Shown: positions 1 to 5,882, counted from the stretch's first letter. The stretch: 5,882 bases of DNA from DASSKO01 sp035690425 (GCA_035690425.1 DASSKO010000047.1:1-5882), one strand, 5' to 3'. The notes: generated by a model not told the origin, from the letters alone. Numbers and translations are program-made.

Positions 1-398
1 CCCGCAAGGGTGCGGAGCTGAGCGACAACCCCGAGTGCGCGCTGCTGTTCCCCTGGCACCCGCTGGAGCGACAGGTGCGGGTCGAGGGCAGTGCAACGCA
101 GGCGAGCGCCGCGGAGAACGACGCCTACTTCGCCACCCGTCCGCGCGAGTCGCAGCTGGGCGCGTGGGCCTCGCCGCAGTCGCGGGTGGTCGCGGACCGC
201 GCCGAGCTCGACGCGCGGTACGCCGACGTGGCCGGCCGCTTCGACGACGGGGAGGTGCCGACGCCGCCGCACTGGGGCGGGTTCCGGGTCGCGCCGCGGC
301 TGGTCGAGTTCTGGCAGGGCCGGGCCGGCCGGATGCACGACCGGCTGCGCTACCGGCGCGAGGGGGAGGGGTGGCGCGTCGAGCGGCTGGCGCCGTGA
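1..398 (+). CDS. pdxH: Pyridoxine/pyridoxamine 5'-phosphate oxidase, C-terminal part (5' end outside window)
   Basis: This FMN enzyme oxidises pyridoxine 5'-phosphate or pyridoxamine 5'-phosphate to pyridoxal 5'-phosphate in the cytoplasm, the last step of vitamin B6 synthesis or salvage. The window enters the gene in frame at base 3 and 131 codons are visible before TGA 396-398. The fragment reads RKGAELSDNP at its start, then FPWHPLERQVRVEG, YFATRPRESQLGAWASPQS, PPHWGGFRV, VEFWQGR, RMHDR and finally RLAP. Compared from memory with E. coli PdxH, the fragment matches residues 88-218 with no length difference. Active-site and FMN or substrate-binding positions known there (Tyr129, Arg133, Ser137, Arg197, His199) appear as fragment residues Y42, R46, S50, R110 and H112. 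The C-terminal half is therefore intact and probably active. The truncation is only the window edge; the in-frame GTG at 75 is internal and not a start. No terminator hairpin is visible before the next promoter. Confidence 0.96.
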   Translation, partial: RKGAELSDNPECALLFPWHPLERQVRVEGSATQASAAENDAYFATRPRESQLGAWASPQSRVVADRAELDARYADVAGRFDDGEVPTPPHWGGFRVAPRLVEFWQGRAGRMHDRLRYRREGEGWRVERLAP

Positions 399-415
399 CC
401 CCGACGAAAACCACT

Positions 416-443
416 TGTGAGTGAGTGCTCACTCATCTACTCT
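416..443 (+). promoter_or_regulatory. Promoter of the tetR-ABC operon, leaderless type
   Basis: A -35-like TTGTGA (416-421) and a -10-like TACTCT (438-443, fits TAnnnT) are separated by 16 nt. Transcription would begin 7-8 nt after the -10 box, at about 450-451, which is the A of the ATG at 451. No Shine-Dalgarno sequence precedes that ATG (the bases are CTGGCCGGC). This is the expected geometry for a leaderless mRNA, common in actinobacteria. It is inferred from sequence only. Confidence 0.6.
418..435 (+). promoter_or_regulatory. Probable TetR-family operator (18-bp palindrome inside the promoter)
   Basis: TGAGTGAG-TG-CTCACTCA has perfect 8-bp arms around a 2-bp centre. It overlaps the 3' end of the -35 box and fills most of the spacer up to the -10 box, so a bound repressor would block RNA polymerase. 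Its position just upstream of a tetR gene is the classic autoregulatory arrangement. Because the left arm is built from GTGA tandem repeats, a second, shorter palindrome (TGAGTG-CT-CACTCA, 422-435) lies within it, centred 2 bp to the right. The palindrome is seen directly; binding by the neighbouring TetR protein is inferred. Confidence 0.75.
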
Positions 444-450
444 GGCCGGC

Positions 451-1065
451 ATGACACCTCGTGCCGCCCCGATGGCGCCCGACGAGCGCCGTCAGGCCAT
501 CGTGGACGCGGTCATCCCCCTGCTGGTCACCCACGGCGCCTCCGTGACCACCCGCCAGATCGCCGAGGCGGCCGGCGTCGCCGAGGGCACGATCTTCCGC
601 GTCTTCCCCGACAAGTGTGCGCTGATGCACGCCGCCGCCCGGGCGACGTTCGACCCCGAGCGGGGTCGGCGGCGGCTCTCCGAGATCGACCCGGACCTCG
701 ACCTGCGCGCCATGGTGCGGATGGTCGCGGAGGAGATGCTCGCCAGCATGGAGCGGGTGATGGCGGTGCTGATGGCGGTCCGCGGCGCCCTCGGTCCCGG
801 CGCCGAGGACCAGCCACGCGAGCAGCGCACCGGCCCGCCGGAGTTCGTGCTCGAGGCGAACCGGGCGCTGCTCGAGAGCCTGACCGACCTGTTCGCTCGC
901 TACCAGGACGAGCTGCGCGTCCCGGCAGAGCGTGCCGCGTTGGCGCTCAGGAGCCTGGTGTTCGGTTCCCGGCACCCCGGCATGGACGACCGTGCGGGGC
1001 TGACCGCGGAGGAGATCGCCACGGTCGTCGTCTCCGGCGTCGCCGGGTCCGGGGGGCGGGACTGA
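451..1065 (+). CDS. TetR/AcrR-family transcriptional regulator (probable autorepressor of the exporter operon)
   Basis: The protein has 204 residues, normal for the family (about 190-220). The N-terminal DNA-binding domain covers about residues 10-60, with the helix-turn-helix VTTRQIAEAAGVAEGTIFRVF at 32-52 followed by PDKCALM, which matches the TetR consensus. The rest (about 70-204) is the variable ligand-binding and dimerisation domain. It includes an FGSRHPG...LTAEEIA stretch near the C terminus, which I recall from actinobacterial TetR proteins of this sort. ATG 451 is preferred over GTG 421, because 421 lies inside the operator and upstream of the -10 box; ATG 472 is a less likely alternative. 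The stop (1063-1065) shares one base with the start of the next gene (TGATG). It probably binds the 418-435 palindrome and is released by a ligand, perhaps a substrate of the exporter. The ligand cannot be named from sequence. Confidence 0.9.
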   Translation: MTPRAAPMAPDERRQAIVDAVIPLLVTHGASVTTRQIAEAAGVAEGTIFRVFPDKCALMHAAARATFDPERGRRRLSEIDPDLDLRAMVRMVAEEMLASMERVMAVLMAVRGALGPGAEDQPREQRTGPPEFVLEANRALLESLTDLFARYQDELRVPAERAALALRSLVFGSRHPGMDDRAGLTAEEIATVVVSGVAGSGGRD

Positions 1066-2798
1066 TGCTGCTCCGCCTGCTCAAGAGCCACCTGGCGCCG
1101 TACCGCCGACCGCTGCTGGTGGTGGTCGTGCTGCAGTTCGCCGCCACGATGGCCGCGCTGTTCCTGCCCAGCCTCAACGCCGACATCATCGACAACGGCA
1201 TCGCGACCGGGGACACCGGTTACATCATCCGGATCGGCCTGGTGATGCTCGGTGTGGCGCTGGTCCAGATCAGCTGCACGATCGGCGCGGTGTACGTCGG
1301 CGCGCGCACCGCGATGTCCTTCGGCCGTGACGTCCGCGCGGCGCTGTTCCACCGGGTCGGCTCCTTCTCCGCACGGGAGGTCGCCCGCTTCGGCGCGCCG
1401 TCGCTGATCACCCGCAACACCAACGACGTGCAGCAGGTGCAGATGCTGGTCCTGCTCGGCGCCACGCTGATGGTGACCGCGCCGATCATGATGGTCGGCG
1501 GCGTGCTGATGGCGATGCGCGAGGAGTTCGGGCTGTCCTGGCTGCTGCTGGTCTGCGTCCCGGCGCTGCTGCTGGCCGTCGGGGTCGTCGTGTCCCGGAT
1601 GGTGCCCGGCTTCCGGGTGATGCAGGTGCGCATCGACGCGGTCAACCGCGTGCTCCGGGAGCAGATCACCGGCATCCGGGTCGTCCGCGCGTTCGTCCGT
1701 GAGCCGTACGAGCGGCACCGGTTCGGTGACGTCAACGGCGAGCTCACCGACGTCGCCACCAGGGTCGGCCGCTGGATGGCGACCCTGTTCCCGCTGGTGC
1801 TGCTGATCCTCAACGTCTCCACGGTGGCGGTGCTGTGGTTCGGCGGGCACCGGGTTGACGCCGGCCTGATGCAGGTGGGCTCGCTGACGGCGTTCCTGAC
1901 CTACCTGGTGCAGATCCTGATGTCGGTGATGATGGCGACGCTGATGCTGACGATGGTGCCGCGGGCCGCGGTGTGCGCCGACCGGATCGTCGAGGTTCTC
2001 GAGACCGACTCGTCCGTCGTACCTCCCGCGGACCCGGTCACCACGCTGGACCGGCGCGGCGAGCTCGAGCTCGCCCACGTCGAGTTCAGCTATCCCGGCG
2101 CCGACCACCCGGTGCTGCGCGACGTCTCGTTCCTCGCACGCGCGGGGCAGACCACGGCGCTCATCGGGTCCACCGGTGCCGGCAAGAGCACGCTGCTCAA
2201 CCTGATCCCGAGGCTGTCCGACGCGACCGCCGGCGTGGTGCGCGTGGACGGCGTGGACGTACGCCGCCTCGACCCCGACCTGCTGTGGGGCACGATCGGA
2301 CTGGTCCCGCAGAAGGCGTACCTGTTCTCCGGCACGGTCGCCTCCAACCTGCGCTACGGCAGGCCGGACGCGACCGAGGCCGATCTGTGGGAGGCCCTCG
2401 AGATCGCCCAGGCGCGGGACTTCGTCGAGGCGCTCGACGGCGGCCTGGACGCGACGGTGGCCCAGGGCGGCACCAACCTCTCCGGCGGCCAGCGGCAGCG
2501 GCTGGCGATCGCCCGCGCGGTCATCCGGCGGCCGGAGATCTACCTCTTCGACGACTCCTTCTCGGCCCTCGACCTCAGCACGGAGGCACGGCTGCGCGGG
2601 GCGCTCGCGCCCGTCACCCGCGACGCGACCGTGGTGGTCGTCGCCCAGCGGGTCTCCACGGTGATCGACGCCGACCAGATCATCGTGCTCGACGACGGCG
2701 CGGTCGTCGGCCTCGGCACGCACGACGAGCTGCTGCTGGACTGCCCCACCTACCAGGAGATCGTCGACTCCCAGATCACCGCGGAGGAGGCAGCATGA
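1065..2798 (+). CDS. ABC exporter half-transporter with degenerate catalytic residues (heterodimer subunit A)
   Basis: This 577-residue protein is a type IV (ABCB-like) exporter half: an N-terminal membrane domain with six predicted helices (roughly 15-37, 53-80, 130-150, 156-180, 240-260, 270-298) and a C-terminal ATPase domain (about 333-570). The family-typical LPSLNADIIDNG segment is at 34-45. ATPase motifs are the A-loop Tyr343, Walker A GSTGAGKST (368-376), Q-loop Gln416, canonical signature LSGGQ (472-476), Walker B IYLFDD (492-497) and D-loop SALD (500-503). The residue after the Walker B Asp is Asp497, not the catalytic Glu, and the switch His is replaced by Gln528 (AQRVS). This is the pattern of the degenerate-site subunit of heterodimeric exporters such as TM287/288. 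ATG 1065 overlaps the tetR stop by one base, so translation is probably coupled; only a weak G-rich stretch (1051-1060) could act as a ribosome site. The partner is the next gene. The layout also resembles, from memory, the mycobacterial pair Rv1273c/Rv1272c. The transported substrate is unknown. Confidence 0.93.
   Translation: MLLRLLKSHLAPYRRPLLVVVVLQFAATMAALFLPSLNADIIDNGIATGDTGYIIRIGLVMLGVALVQISCTIGAVYVGARTAMSFGRDVRAALFHRVGSFSAREVARFGAPSLITRNTNDVQQVQMLVLLGATLMVTAPIMMVGGVLMAMREEFGLSWLLLVCVPALLLAVGVVVSRMVPGFRVMQVRIDAVNRVLREQITGIRVVRAFVREPYERHRFGDVNGELTDVATRVGRWMATLFPLVLLILNVSTVAVLWFGGHRVDAGLMQVGSLTAFLTYLVQILMSVMMATLMLTMVPRAAVCADRIVEVLETDSSVVPPADPVTTLDRRGELELAHVEFSYPGADHPVLRDVSFLARAGQTTALIGSTGAGKSTLLNLIPRLSDATAGVVRVDGVDVRRLDPDLLWGTIGLVPQKAYLFSGTVASNLRYGRPDATEADLWEALEIAQARDFVEALDGGLDATVAQGGTNLSGGQRQRLAIARAVIRRPEIYLFDDSFSALDLSTEARLRGALAPVTRDATVVVVAQRVSTVIDADQIIVLDDGAVVGLGTHDELLLDCPTYQEIVDSQITAEEAA
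2783..2790 (+). promoter_or_regulatory. Strong ribosome binding site for the second ABC gene
   Basis: GGAGGAGG lies within the last codons of the upstream ABC gene (encoding its Glu-Glu near the C terminus) and 4-7 nt before ATG 2795. It fixes the start of the second subunit and, with the ATGA overlap, supports tight co-translation of the two subunits. Confidence 0.8.
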
Positions 2799-4726
2799 GC
2801 GGCCCCGCGACCGGGCGGATGAAGCAGACCGAGCGGATTCCCGGCCAGGGCGGTCCGGGCCGCGGCGGCCCCTTCGGCGGTGGCATGGTGGGCCAGAAGG
2901 CGACGGACTTCGGCCCGTCCGCGAAGCGTCTGGTCGGCCGGCTGCGTCCGGACCGCAGGAAGGCGGTCGCGGTCGCCGGGCTGGCGGTGGTCAGCGTCGG
3001 TCTCACCTCGGTCGGCCCGAAGATCCTCGGCCGGGCGACCGACGTGATCTTCGGGGCGTTCCTGCAGCACGACCCGGTCGACTTCGCCGCGCTCGGCCGG
3101 GTGCTGCTGCTCGCGCTCGGGGTGTACGTCGGGGCGGCGGTCTTCGGCTGGCTGCAGGGCTTCCTGCTCAACGACGTCGTGCAGCGCACCGTCTACCGGA
3201 TGCGGTCCGACGTCGAGGACAAGATCCACCGGCTGCCGTTGAGCTACTTCGACCAGCAGCCGCGCGGTGAGCTGCTCAGCCGGGTCACCAACGACATCGA
3301 CAACATCTCGCAGACCCTGCAGCAGACGATGAGCCAGCTGCTCACGTCGCTGCTGACCGTCGTCGGGGTGGTCACCGTCATGTTCGTGATCTCGCCGACC
3401 CTCGCGCTGGTCGCCCTGGTCACGATCCCGGTGACCATGCTGGTCACGGGCACGATCATGAAGCGCTCACAGAAGATGTTCATCGCGCAGTGGCGGCGCA
3501 CCGGCACGCTGAACGCGCACATCGAGGAGGCCTTCACCGGCCATGCGCTGACGAAGGTGTTCGGGCACCAGCGCGAGAGCGAGGCGACGTTCGGCGCGCA
3601 GAACGAGGAGCTCTTCAGGTCCAGCTTCGGGGCGCAGTTCGTGTCGGGCCTGATCATGCCGCTGATGATGTTCATCGGGAACCTGAACTACGTCGTGATC
3701 GCGGTGCTCGGCGGGCTGCGGGTCGCGAGCGGGTCGCTCAGCCTCGGCGACGTCCAGGCGTTCATCCAGTACTCCCGGCAGTTCACCCAGCCGCTGACGC
3801 AGGTCGCCTCGATGGTGAACCTGCTGCAGTCGGGAGTGGCCTCCGCCGAGCGGGTCTTCGAGCTGCTCGACGCGGAGGAGGAGCCGGCCGACAGCGTCGC
3901 GGCCGGAGCGCCGCAGGGCCAGCGTGGCCGCGTCGTCTTCGAGGACGTGTCCTTCAGCTACGTCGAGAACCGGCCGCTCATCGAGGACCTCTCCCTGGTC
4001 GCGGAGCCCGGCCAGACCGTGGCGATCGTCGGTCCCACCGGTGCAGGGAAGACCACCCTGGTGAACCTCGTCATGCGCTTCTACGACGTACGCGCCGGCC
4101 GGATCACCCTCGACGGGGTCGACGTGGCCGGGATGGGACGCGCGCAGCTCCGCAGCCAGATCGGGATGGTGCTCCAGGACGCCTGGCTGTTCGGTGGCAC
4201 GATCCGCGACAACATCGCCTACGGCAGGCCCGAGGCGACCGAGGAGGAGATCCTCGCCGCGGCCCGGGCGACCTTCGTGGACCGGTTCGTGCACAGCCTG
4301 CCCGACGGGTACGCCACGGTGATCGACGAGGACGGCGGGAACATCAGCGCGGGGGAGCGGCAGCTGATCACGATCGCCCGCGCCTTCCTCGCGAACCCGG
4401 CGCTGCTGATCCTCGACGAGGCGACCAGCTCGGTCGACACCCGGACCGAGCTGCTGGTGCAGCACGCGATGGCCGCGCTGCGCACCGACCGGACCAGCTT
4501 CGTCATCGCGCACCGGCTCTCCACGATCCGGGACGCCGACCTGATCCTGGTGATGGAGGACGGGCGGATCGTCGAGCAGGGCAGCCACGCCGAGCTGCTC
4601 GCCGAGAACGGCGCGTACGCCGCGCTCTACCACGCACAGTTCGTCCGGGCCGCGACCGACCCGCTGCCGGACAGCCGGTCGGACGCGGGACCGGAGGCGG
4701 CACGCGTGCCGAGCGAGGCGCACTGA
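2795..4726 (+). CDS. ABC exporter half-transporter with competent ATPase residues (heterodimer subunit B)
   Basis: This 643-residue half-transporter is the partner of the preceding one. A glycine-rich, probably disordered N-terminal tail (about 17-33, GQGGPGRGGPFGGGMVG) precedes the membrane domain (about 45-350, helices roughly at 56-80, 100-126, 180-200, 203-223, 283-307 and 320-345). The ATPase domain (about 378-615) shows A-loop Tyr389, Walker A GPTGAGKTT (413-421), Q-loop Gln461, Walker B LLILDE (537-542) with catalytic Glu542, D-loop SSVD (545-548) and switch His573. The signature motif is degenerate, ISAGE (517-521), instead of LSGGQ. Together with subunit A this gives one working ATP site (this Walker B and His plus the LSGGQ of A) and one degenerate site. 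Residues 620-643 are a charged, low-complexity C-terminal tail. ATG 2795 overlaps the upstream stop by 4 nt (ATGA) behind a strong ribosome site. The likely role is ATP-driven export of a hydrophobic or amphipathic compound, possibly a drug or lipid; the substrate is unknown. Confidence 0.94.
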   Translation: MSGPATGRMKQTERIPGQGGPGRGGPFGGGMVGQKATDFGPSAKRLVGRLRPDRRKAVAVAGLAVVSVGLTSVGPKILGRATDVIFGAFLQHDPVDFAALGRVLLLALGVYVGAAVFGWLQGFLLNDVVQRTVYRMRSDVEDKIHRLPLSYFDQQPRGELLSRVTNDIDNISQTLQQTMSQLLTSLLTVVGVVTVMFVISPTLALVALVTIPVTMLVTGTIMKRSQKMFIAQWRRTGTLNAHIEEAFTGHALTKVFGHQRESEATFGAQNEELFRSSFGAQFVSGLIMPLMMFIGNLNYVVIAVLGGLRVASGSLSLGDVQAFIQYSRQFTQPLTQVASMVNLLQSGVASAERVFELLDAEEEPADSVAAGAPQGQRGRVVFEDVSFSYVENRPLIEDLSLVAEPGQTVAIVGPTGAGKTTLVNLVMRFYDVRAGRITLDGVDVAGMGRAQLRSQIGMVLQDAWLFGGTIRDNIAYGRPEATEEEILAAARATFVDRFVHSLPDGYATVIDEDGGNISAGERQLITIARAFLANPALLILDEATSSVDTRTELLVQHAMAALRTDRTSFVIAHRLSTIRDADLILVMEDGRIVEQGSHAELLAENGAYAALYHAQFVRAATDPLPDSRSDAGPEAARVPSEAH

Positions 4727-4804
4727 GGGACAGTCGTGGCGGCGCCCAGGCCCGCTGCGGTTCCCCCGCCGAGGTTGACAGGTGCGCAGACGCTGGACCG
4801 GGAG

Positions 4805-4810
4805 CATGAT
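4805..4810 (+). promoter_or_regulatory. Weak candidate -10 box for the SnoaL-like gene
   Basis: CATGAT (4 of 6 matches to TATAAT) ends 7 nt before ATG 4817, the spacing expected for a leaderless start. A perfect TTGACA occurs at 4775-4780, but 24 nt away, too far for a standard -35. The 90-nt gap 4727-4816 holds nothing else convincing, and readthrough from the ABC operon is an alternative. Confidence 0.25.
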
Positions 4811-4816
4811 GAGGAC

Positions 4817-5215
4817 ATGAACGACCGCGACGACTTCCGGGCGTGGGTCGAGACCGCGTTGTACGAGGCGGAGCGCGCCCTGCACAACGGCGACGAAGCC
4901 CCGCGCCGGGCGCTCTGGTCCCGCAACGAGCCCGTCAGCGTGCTCGGCGCCTGGCGCAACGCCTATGGGCAGCAGGAGGTGGACGAGCTGTTCACCTTGC
5001 TCGGGAGGAGCTTCTCCGACTGCACGTCCTACGCGTTCGAGCTGCAGGCGTACGACGTGGTAGGCGACATGGCCTACACCGCCGGACTCGAGCACACCTC
5101 GGCGTCCGTCGACGGCCGGGTGCGCAGCTACACCCTGCGTGCCACCCAGGTGTATCGCCGTGAGGGCGGCGAGTGGAAGGTGGCGCATCGCCATGGCGAC
5201 ACCGTGACCGAGTGA
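4817..5215 (+). CDS. SnoaL-like / NTF2-fold family protein, function unknown
   Basis: This 132-residue protein has the size and pattern of the SnoaL-like branch of the NTF2 superfamily (alpha+beta barrel proteins that include ketosteroid isomerase-like enzymes and many uncharacterised stand-alone proteins). A helical N terminus (about 1-25) leads to ALWSRNEPVSVLGAW (about 34-48). A helix and the strands FELQAYDVVGDMAYTAGLEH, SYTLRATQVYRREGG and EWKVAHRHGD follow, the last being the typical C-terminal 'W+hxHxH' ending of this fold. No signal peptide or membrane segment is seen. ATG 4817 is chosen because homologous-looking sequence begins there; an in-frame GTG at 4736 would add 27 residues of low-complexity, proline-rich sequence. 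The GAGGA at 4811-4815 is too close to be a good ribosome site, so a leaderless start or coupling to a tiny upstream frame (4806-4820) is possible. No substrate can be assigned. Confidence 0.85.
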   Translation: MNDRDDFRAWVETALYEAERALHNGDEAPRRALWSRNEPVSVLGAWRNAYGQQEVDELFTLLGRSFSDCTSYAFELQAYDVVGDMAYTAGLEHTSASVDGRVRSYTLRATQVYRREGGEWKVAHRHGDTVTE

Positions 5216-5233
5216 CGGGGCCGAGCCAGCGGC

Positions 5234-5250
5234 GCGAGCGGATGACTCGC
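5234..5250. repeat. Small inverted repeat upstream of the DinB-like gene
   Basis: GCGAG (5234-5238) and CTCGC (5246-5250) are separated by 7 nt in the 55-nt gap 5216-5270. It could be a minor operator or hairpin. The stem is only 5 bp with no following T tract, so it is not a convincing terminator and may be chance at this GC content. Confidence 0.2.
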
Positions 5251-5258
5251 ATGCAGGC

Positions 5259-5264
5259 CAGACT
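5259..5264 (+). promoter_or_regulatory. Weak candidate -10 box for the DinB-like gene
   Basis: CAGACT (fits only nAnnnT) ends 7 nt before ATG 5271, and there is no Shine-Dalgarno sequence in the preceding bases (GACTGTTCAC). A leaderless start would explain both facts, but no -35 box is visible at a normal distance. Confidence 0.2.
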
Positions 5265-5270
5265 GTTCAC

Positions 5271-5858
5271 ATGAGCGATCTGACGGAACCCAGGGCCACA
5301 CTGCGTCACTACCTGCAGTCCAACCGCGACGCGCTGCTCTGGAAGCTGGGCGGCCTCAGCGAGCGTGACCTCCGGATGCCCCGGACGCCCACCGGCACGA
5401 ACCTCATCGGCATCGTCAAGCACATGGCCAACGTCGAGATCGGCTACTTCGGCGACACCTTCGGCCGTGAGTGGCCGACGCCCGAGGAGCGGATCCCGGA
5501 CGAGGTGTTCGAGGTGGACCCGCAGGCCGACTGGTACGCGACCGAGACCGAGACCTGCGACGGCATCATCGACCTGTATCGGCGGGTGTGGAGCTTCGCC
5601 GACGCGACCATCGAGGAGCTTCCACTCGATGCACTCGGTCGAGTGCCGTGGTGGAGACAGGAGTACAACCCGGTCACCCTGGAGCGCATCATCGTGCACG
5701 TGATCGACGACCTGGCACGACACGTCGGGCACGCCGACATCCTCCGGGAGGAGATCGACGGCGCGGCGGGTCTCCGAGCGGAAGCCACCAACCTCCCGGA
5801 GCAACAGGACTGGCCGGCTTACGTCGCCAGGCTGACCGACCTCGCCGAACGCTTCTGA
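5271..5858 (+). CDS. DinB-superfamily (DUF664-like) putative metal-dependent protein
   Basis: This 195-residue protein has the layout of the actinobacterial DUF664 branch of the DinB/YfiT four-helix-bundle superfamily. Helix 1 is about residues 5-27. LIGIVKHMANVEIGYFGDTFG (45-65) carries the first conserved His (H51). A WYATETETCDGIIDLYRRVW helix (about 88-107) comes next, and IVHVIDDLARHVGHADILREEIDG (141-164) carries H143, H151 and H154. In this superfamily three histidines bind a divalent metal, and some members are thiol-dependent transferases (for example mycothiol- or bacillithiol-dependent); H51 with two of the later histidines could form such a site. Most DUF664 proteins have no known reaction, so none is assigned here. 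No signal peptide or membrane segment is seen. ATG 5271 is the first good start and no ribosome site precedes it. The gene is separated from the SnoaL-like gene by 55 nt and could be independent. The last 24 bases of the window after the stop hold nothing identifiable. Confidence 0.88.
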   Translation: MSDLTEPRATLRHYLQSNRDALLWKLGGLSERDLRMPRTPTGTNLIGIVKHMANVEIGYFGDTFGREWPTPEERIPDEVFEVDPQADWYATETETCDGIIDLYRRVWSFADATIEELPLDALGRVPWWRQEYNPVTLERIIVHVIDDLARHVGHADILREEIDGAAGLRAEATNLPEQQDWPAYVARLTDLAERF

Positions 5859-5882
5859 GCCGCACTCGGATCCGGTCGCCCC

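Noticed and set aside
2553..2648. Asp and Gln at the Walker B and switch positions of subunit A as sequencing errors or signs of decay
   Set aside because: Both substitutions occur together, the frame is intact, and the partner subunit carries the complementary degenerate signature. This matches the known heterodimer pattern.
900..2723. Very long open frame (607 codons) on the - strand, antisense to the tetR end and ABC subunit A
   Set aside because: Its translation is His/Asp/Arg/Gln-rich with no recognisable domain. It lies opposite a clear ABC gene, and such antisense frames are expected where third codon positions are nearly all G or C.
1973..2794. Open + strand frame leading in phase into ABC subunit B, suggesting an N-terminal extension or fusion
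   Set aside because: The translation is Arg/Gly/Pro-rich shadow sequence of subunit A. Real homology begins after ATG 2795, which has a strong ribosome site.
4738..4770. GGCGG...CCGCC possible terminator hairpin after the ABC operon
   Set aside because: The stem is only 5 bp with a loop of about 23 nt and no T tract; such pairings are common by chance at this GC content.
4775..4780. Perfect TTGACA -35 box
   Set aside because: No acceptable -10 box lies 16-19 nt downstream; the nearest candidate is 24 nt away. It is not called as a full promoter.
3490..4809. 439-codon + strand frame inside ABC subunit B
   Set aside because: It is an out-of-frame shadow with extreme Arg/Ala/Gly content and no motifs; the overlapping frame holds all the ABC motifs.
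3467..5194. Long open frame (575 codons) on the - strand, antisense to ABC subunit B and the SnoaL-like gene
   Set aside because: It spans two well-supported + strand genes and the gap between them. Composition is biased (Val/His/Arg/Asp), with no motifs or ribosome site.
5867..5874. CGGATCCG palindrome at the end of the window
   Set aside because: It is an 8-bp self-complementary word with no loop, too short to be a terminator, and the window ends before any context can be read.

Overview
The window is high-GC, densely packed DNA with all recognisable genes on the + strand. Codons end mostly in G or C, junctions are of the TGATG and ATGA type, and at least one gene looks leaderless. All of this fits a high-GC actinomycete. 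The protein features (a LPSLNADIIDNG-type ABC exporter half, DUF664-like DinB, SnoaL-like protein) fit too, but the genus cannot be fixed from this sequence.

Layout. Bases 1-398 hold the C-terminal 131 codons of pyridoxine/pyridoxamine 5'-phosphate oxidase (pdxH); its start lies outside the window. A short gap (399-450) carries a promoter with a near-perfect palindrome set between its -35 and -10 boxes. It drives a three-gene operon: a TetR-family regulator (451-1065), then two ABC exporter half-transporters (1065-2798 and 2795-4726). The three genes overlap by 1 and 4 nt, so they are probably translationally coupled. Two small stand-alone genes follow: a SnoaL/NTF2-fold protein (4817-5215) and a DinB/DUF664-like putative metalloprotein (5271-5858).

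How they work together. The two ABC proteins have complementary defects in their nucleotide-binding domains. The first has Asp in place of the Walker B catalytic Glu and Gln in place of the switch His, but a normal LSGGQ. The second has normal Walker B Glu and switch His, but a degenerate ISAGE signature. Paired head to tail, they give one competent and one degenerate ATP site, the hallmark of heterodimeric exporters of the TM287/288, BmrCD and LmrCD type. The TetR protein most likely represses its own promoter through the palindrome and so controls the whole exporter operon in response to an unknown ligand, probably a transported substrate. PdxH, the SnoaL-like gene and the DinB-like gene have no visible functional link to the exporter.

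I did not find a clearly new kind of system. The most informative points are the operator/promoter/leaderless-start arrangement and the asymmetric ATPase pair. No RNA genes, mobile elements, CRISPR arrays or convincing terminators were seen, and no gene-free stretch exceeds 100 bases.
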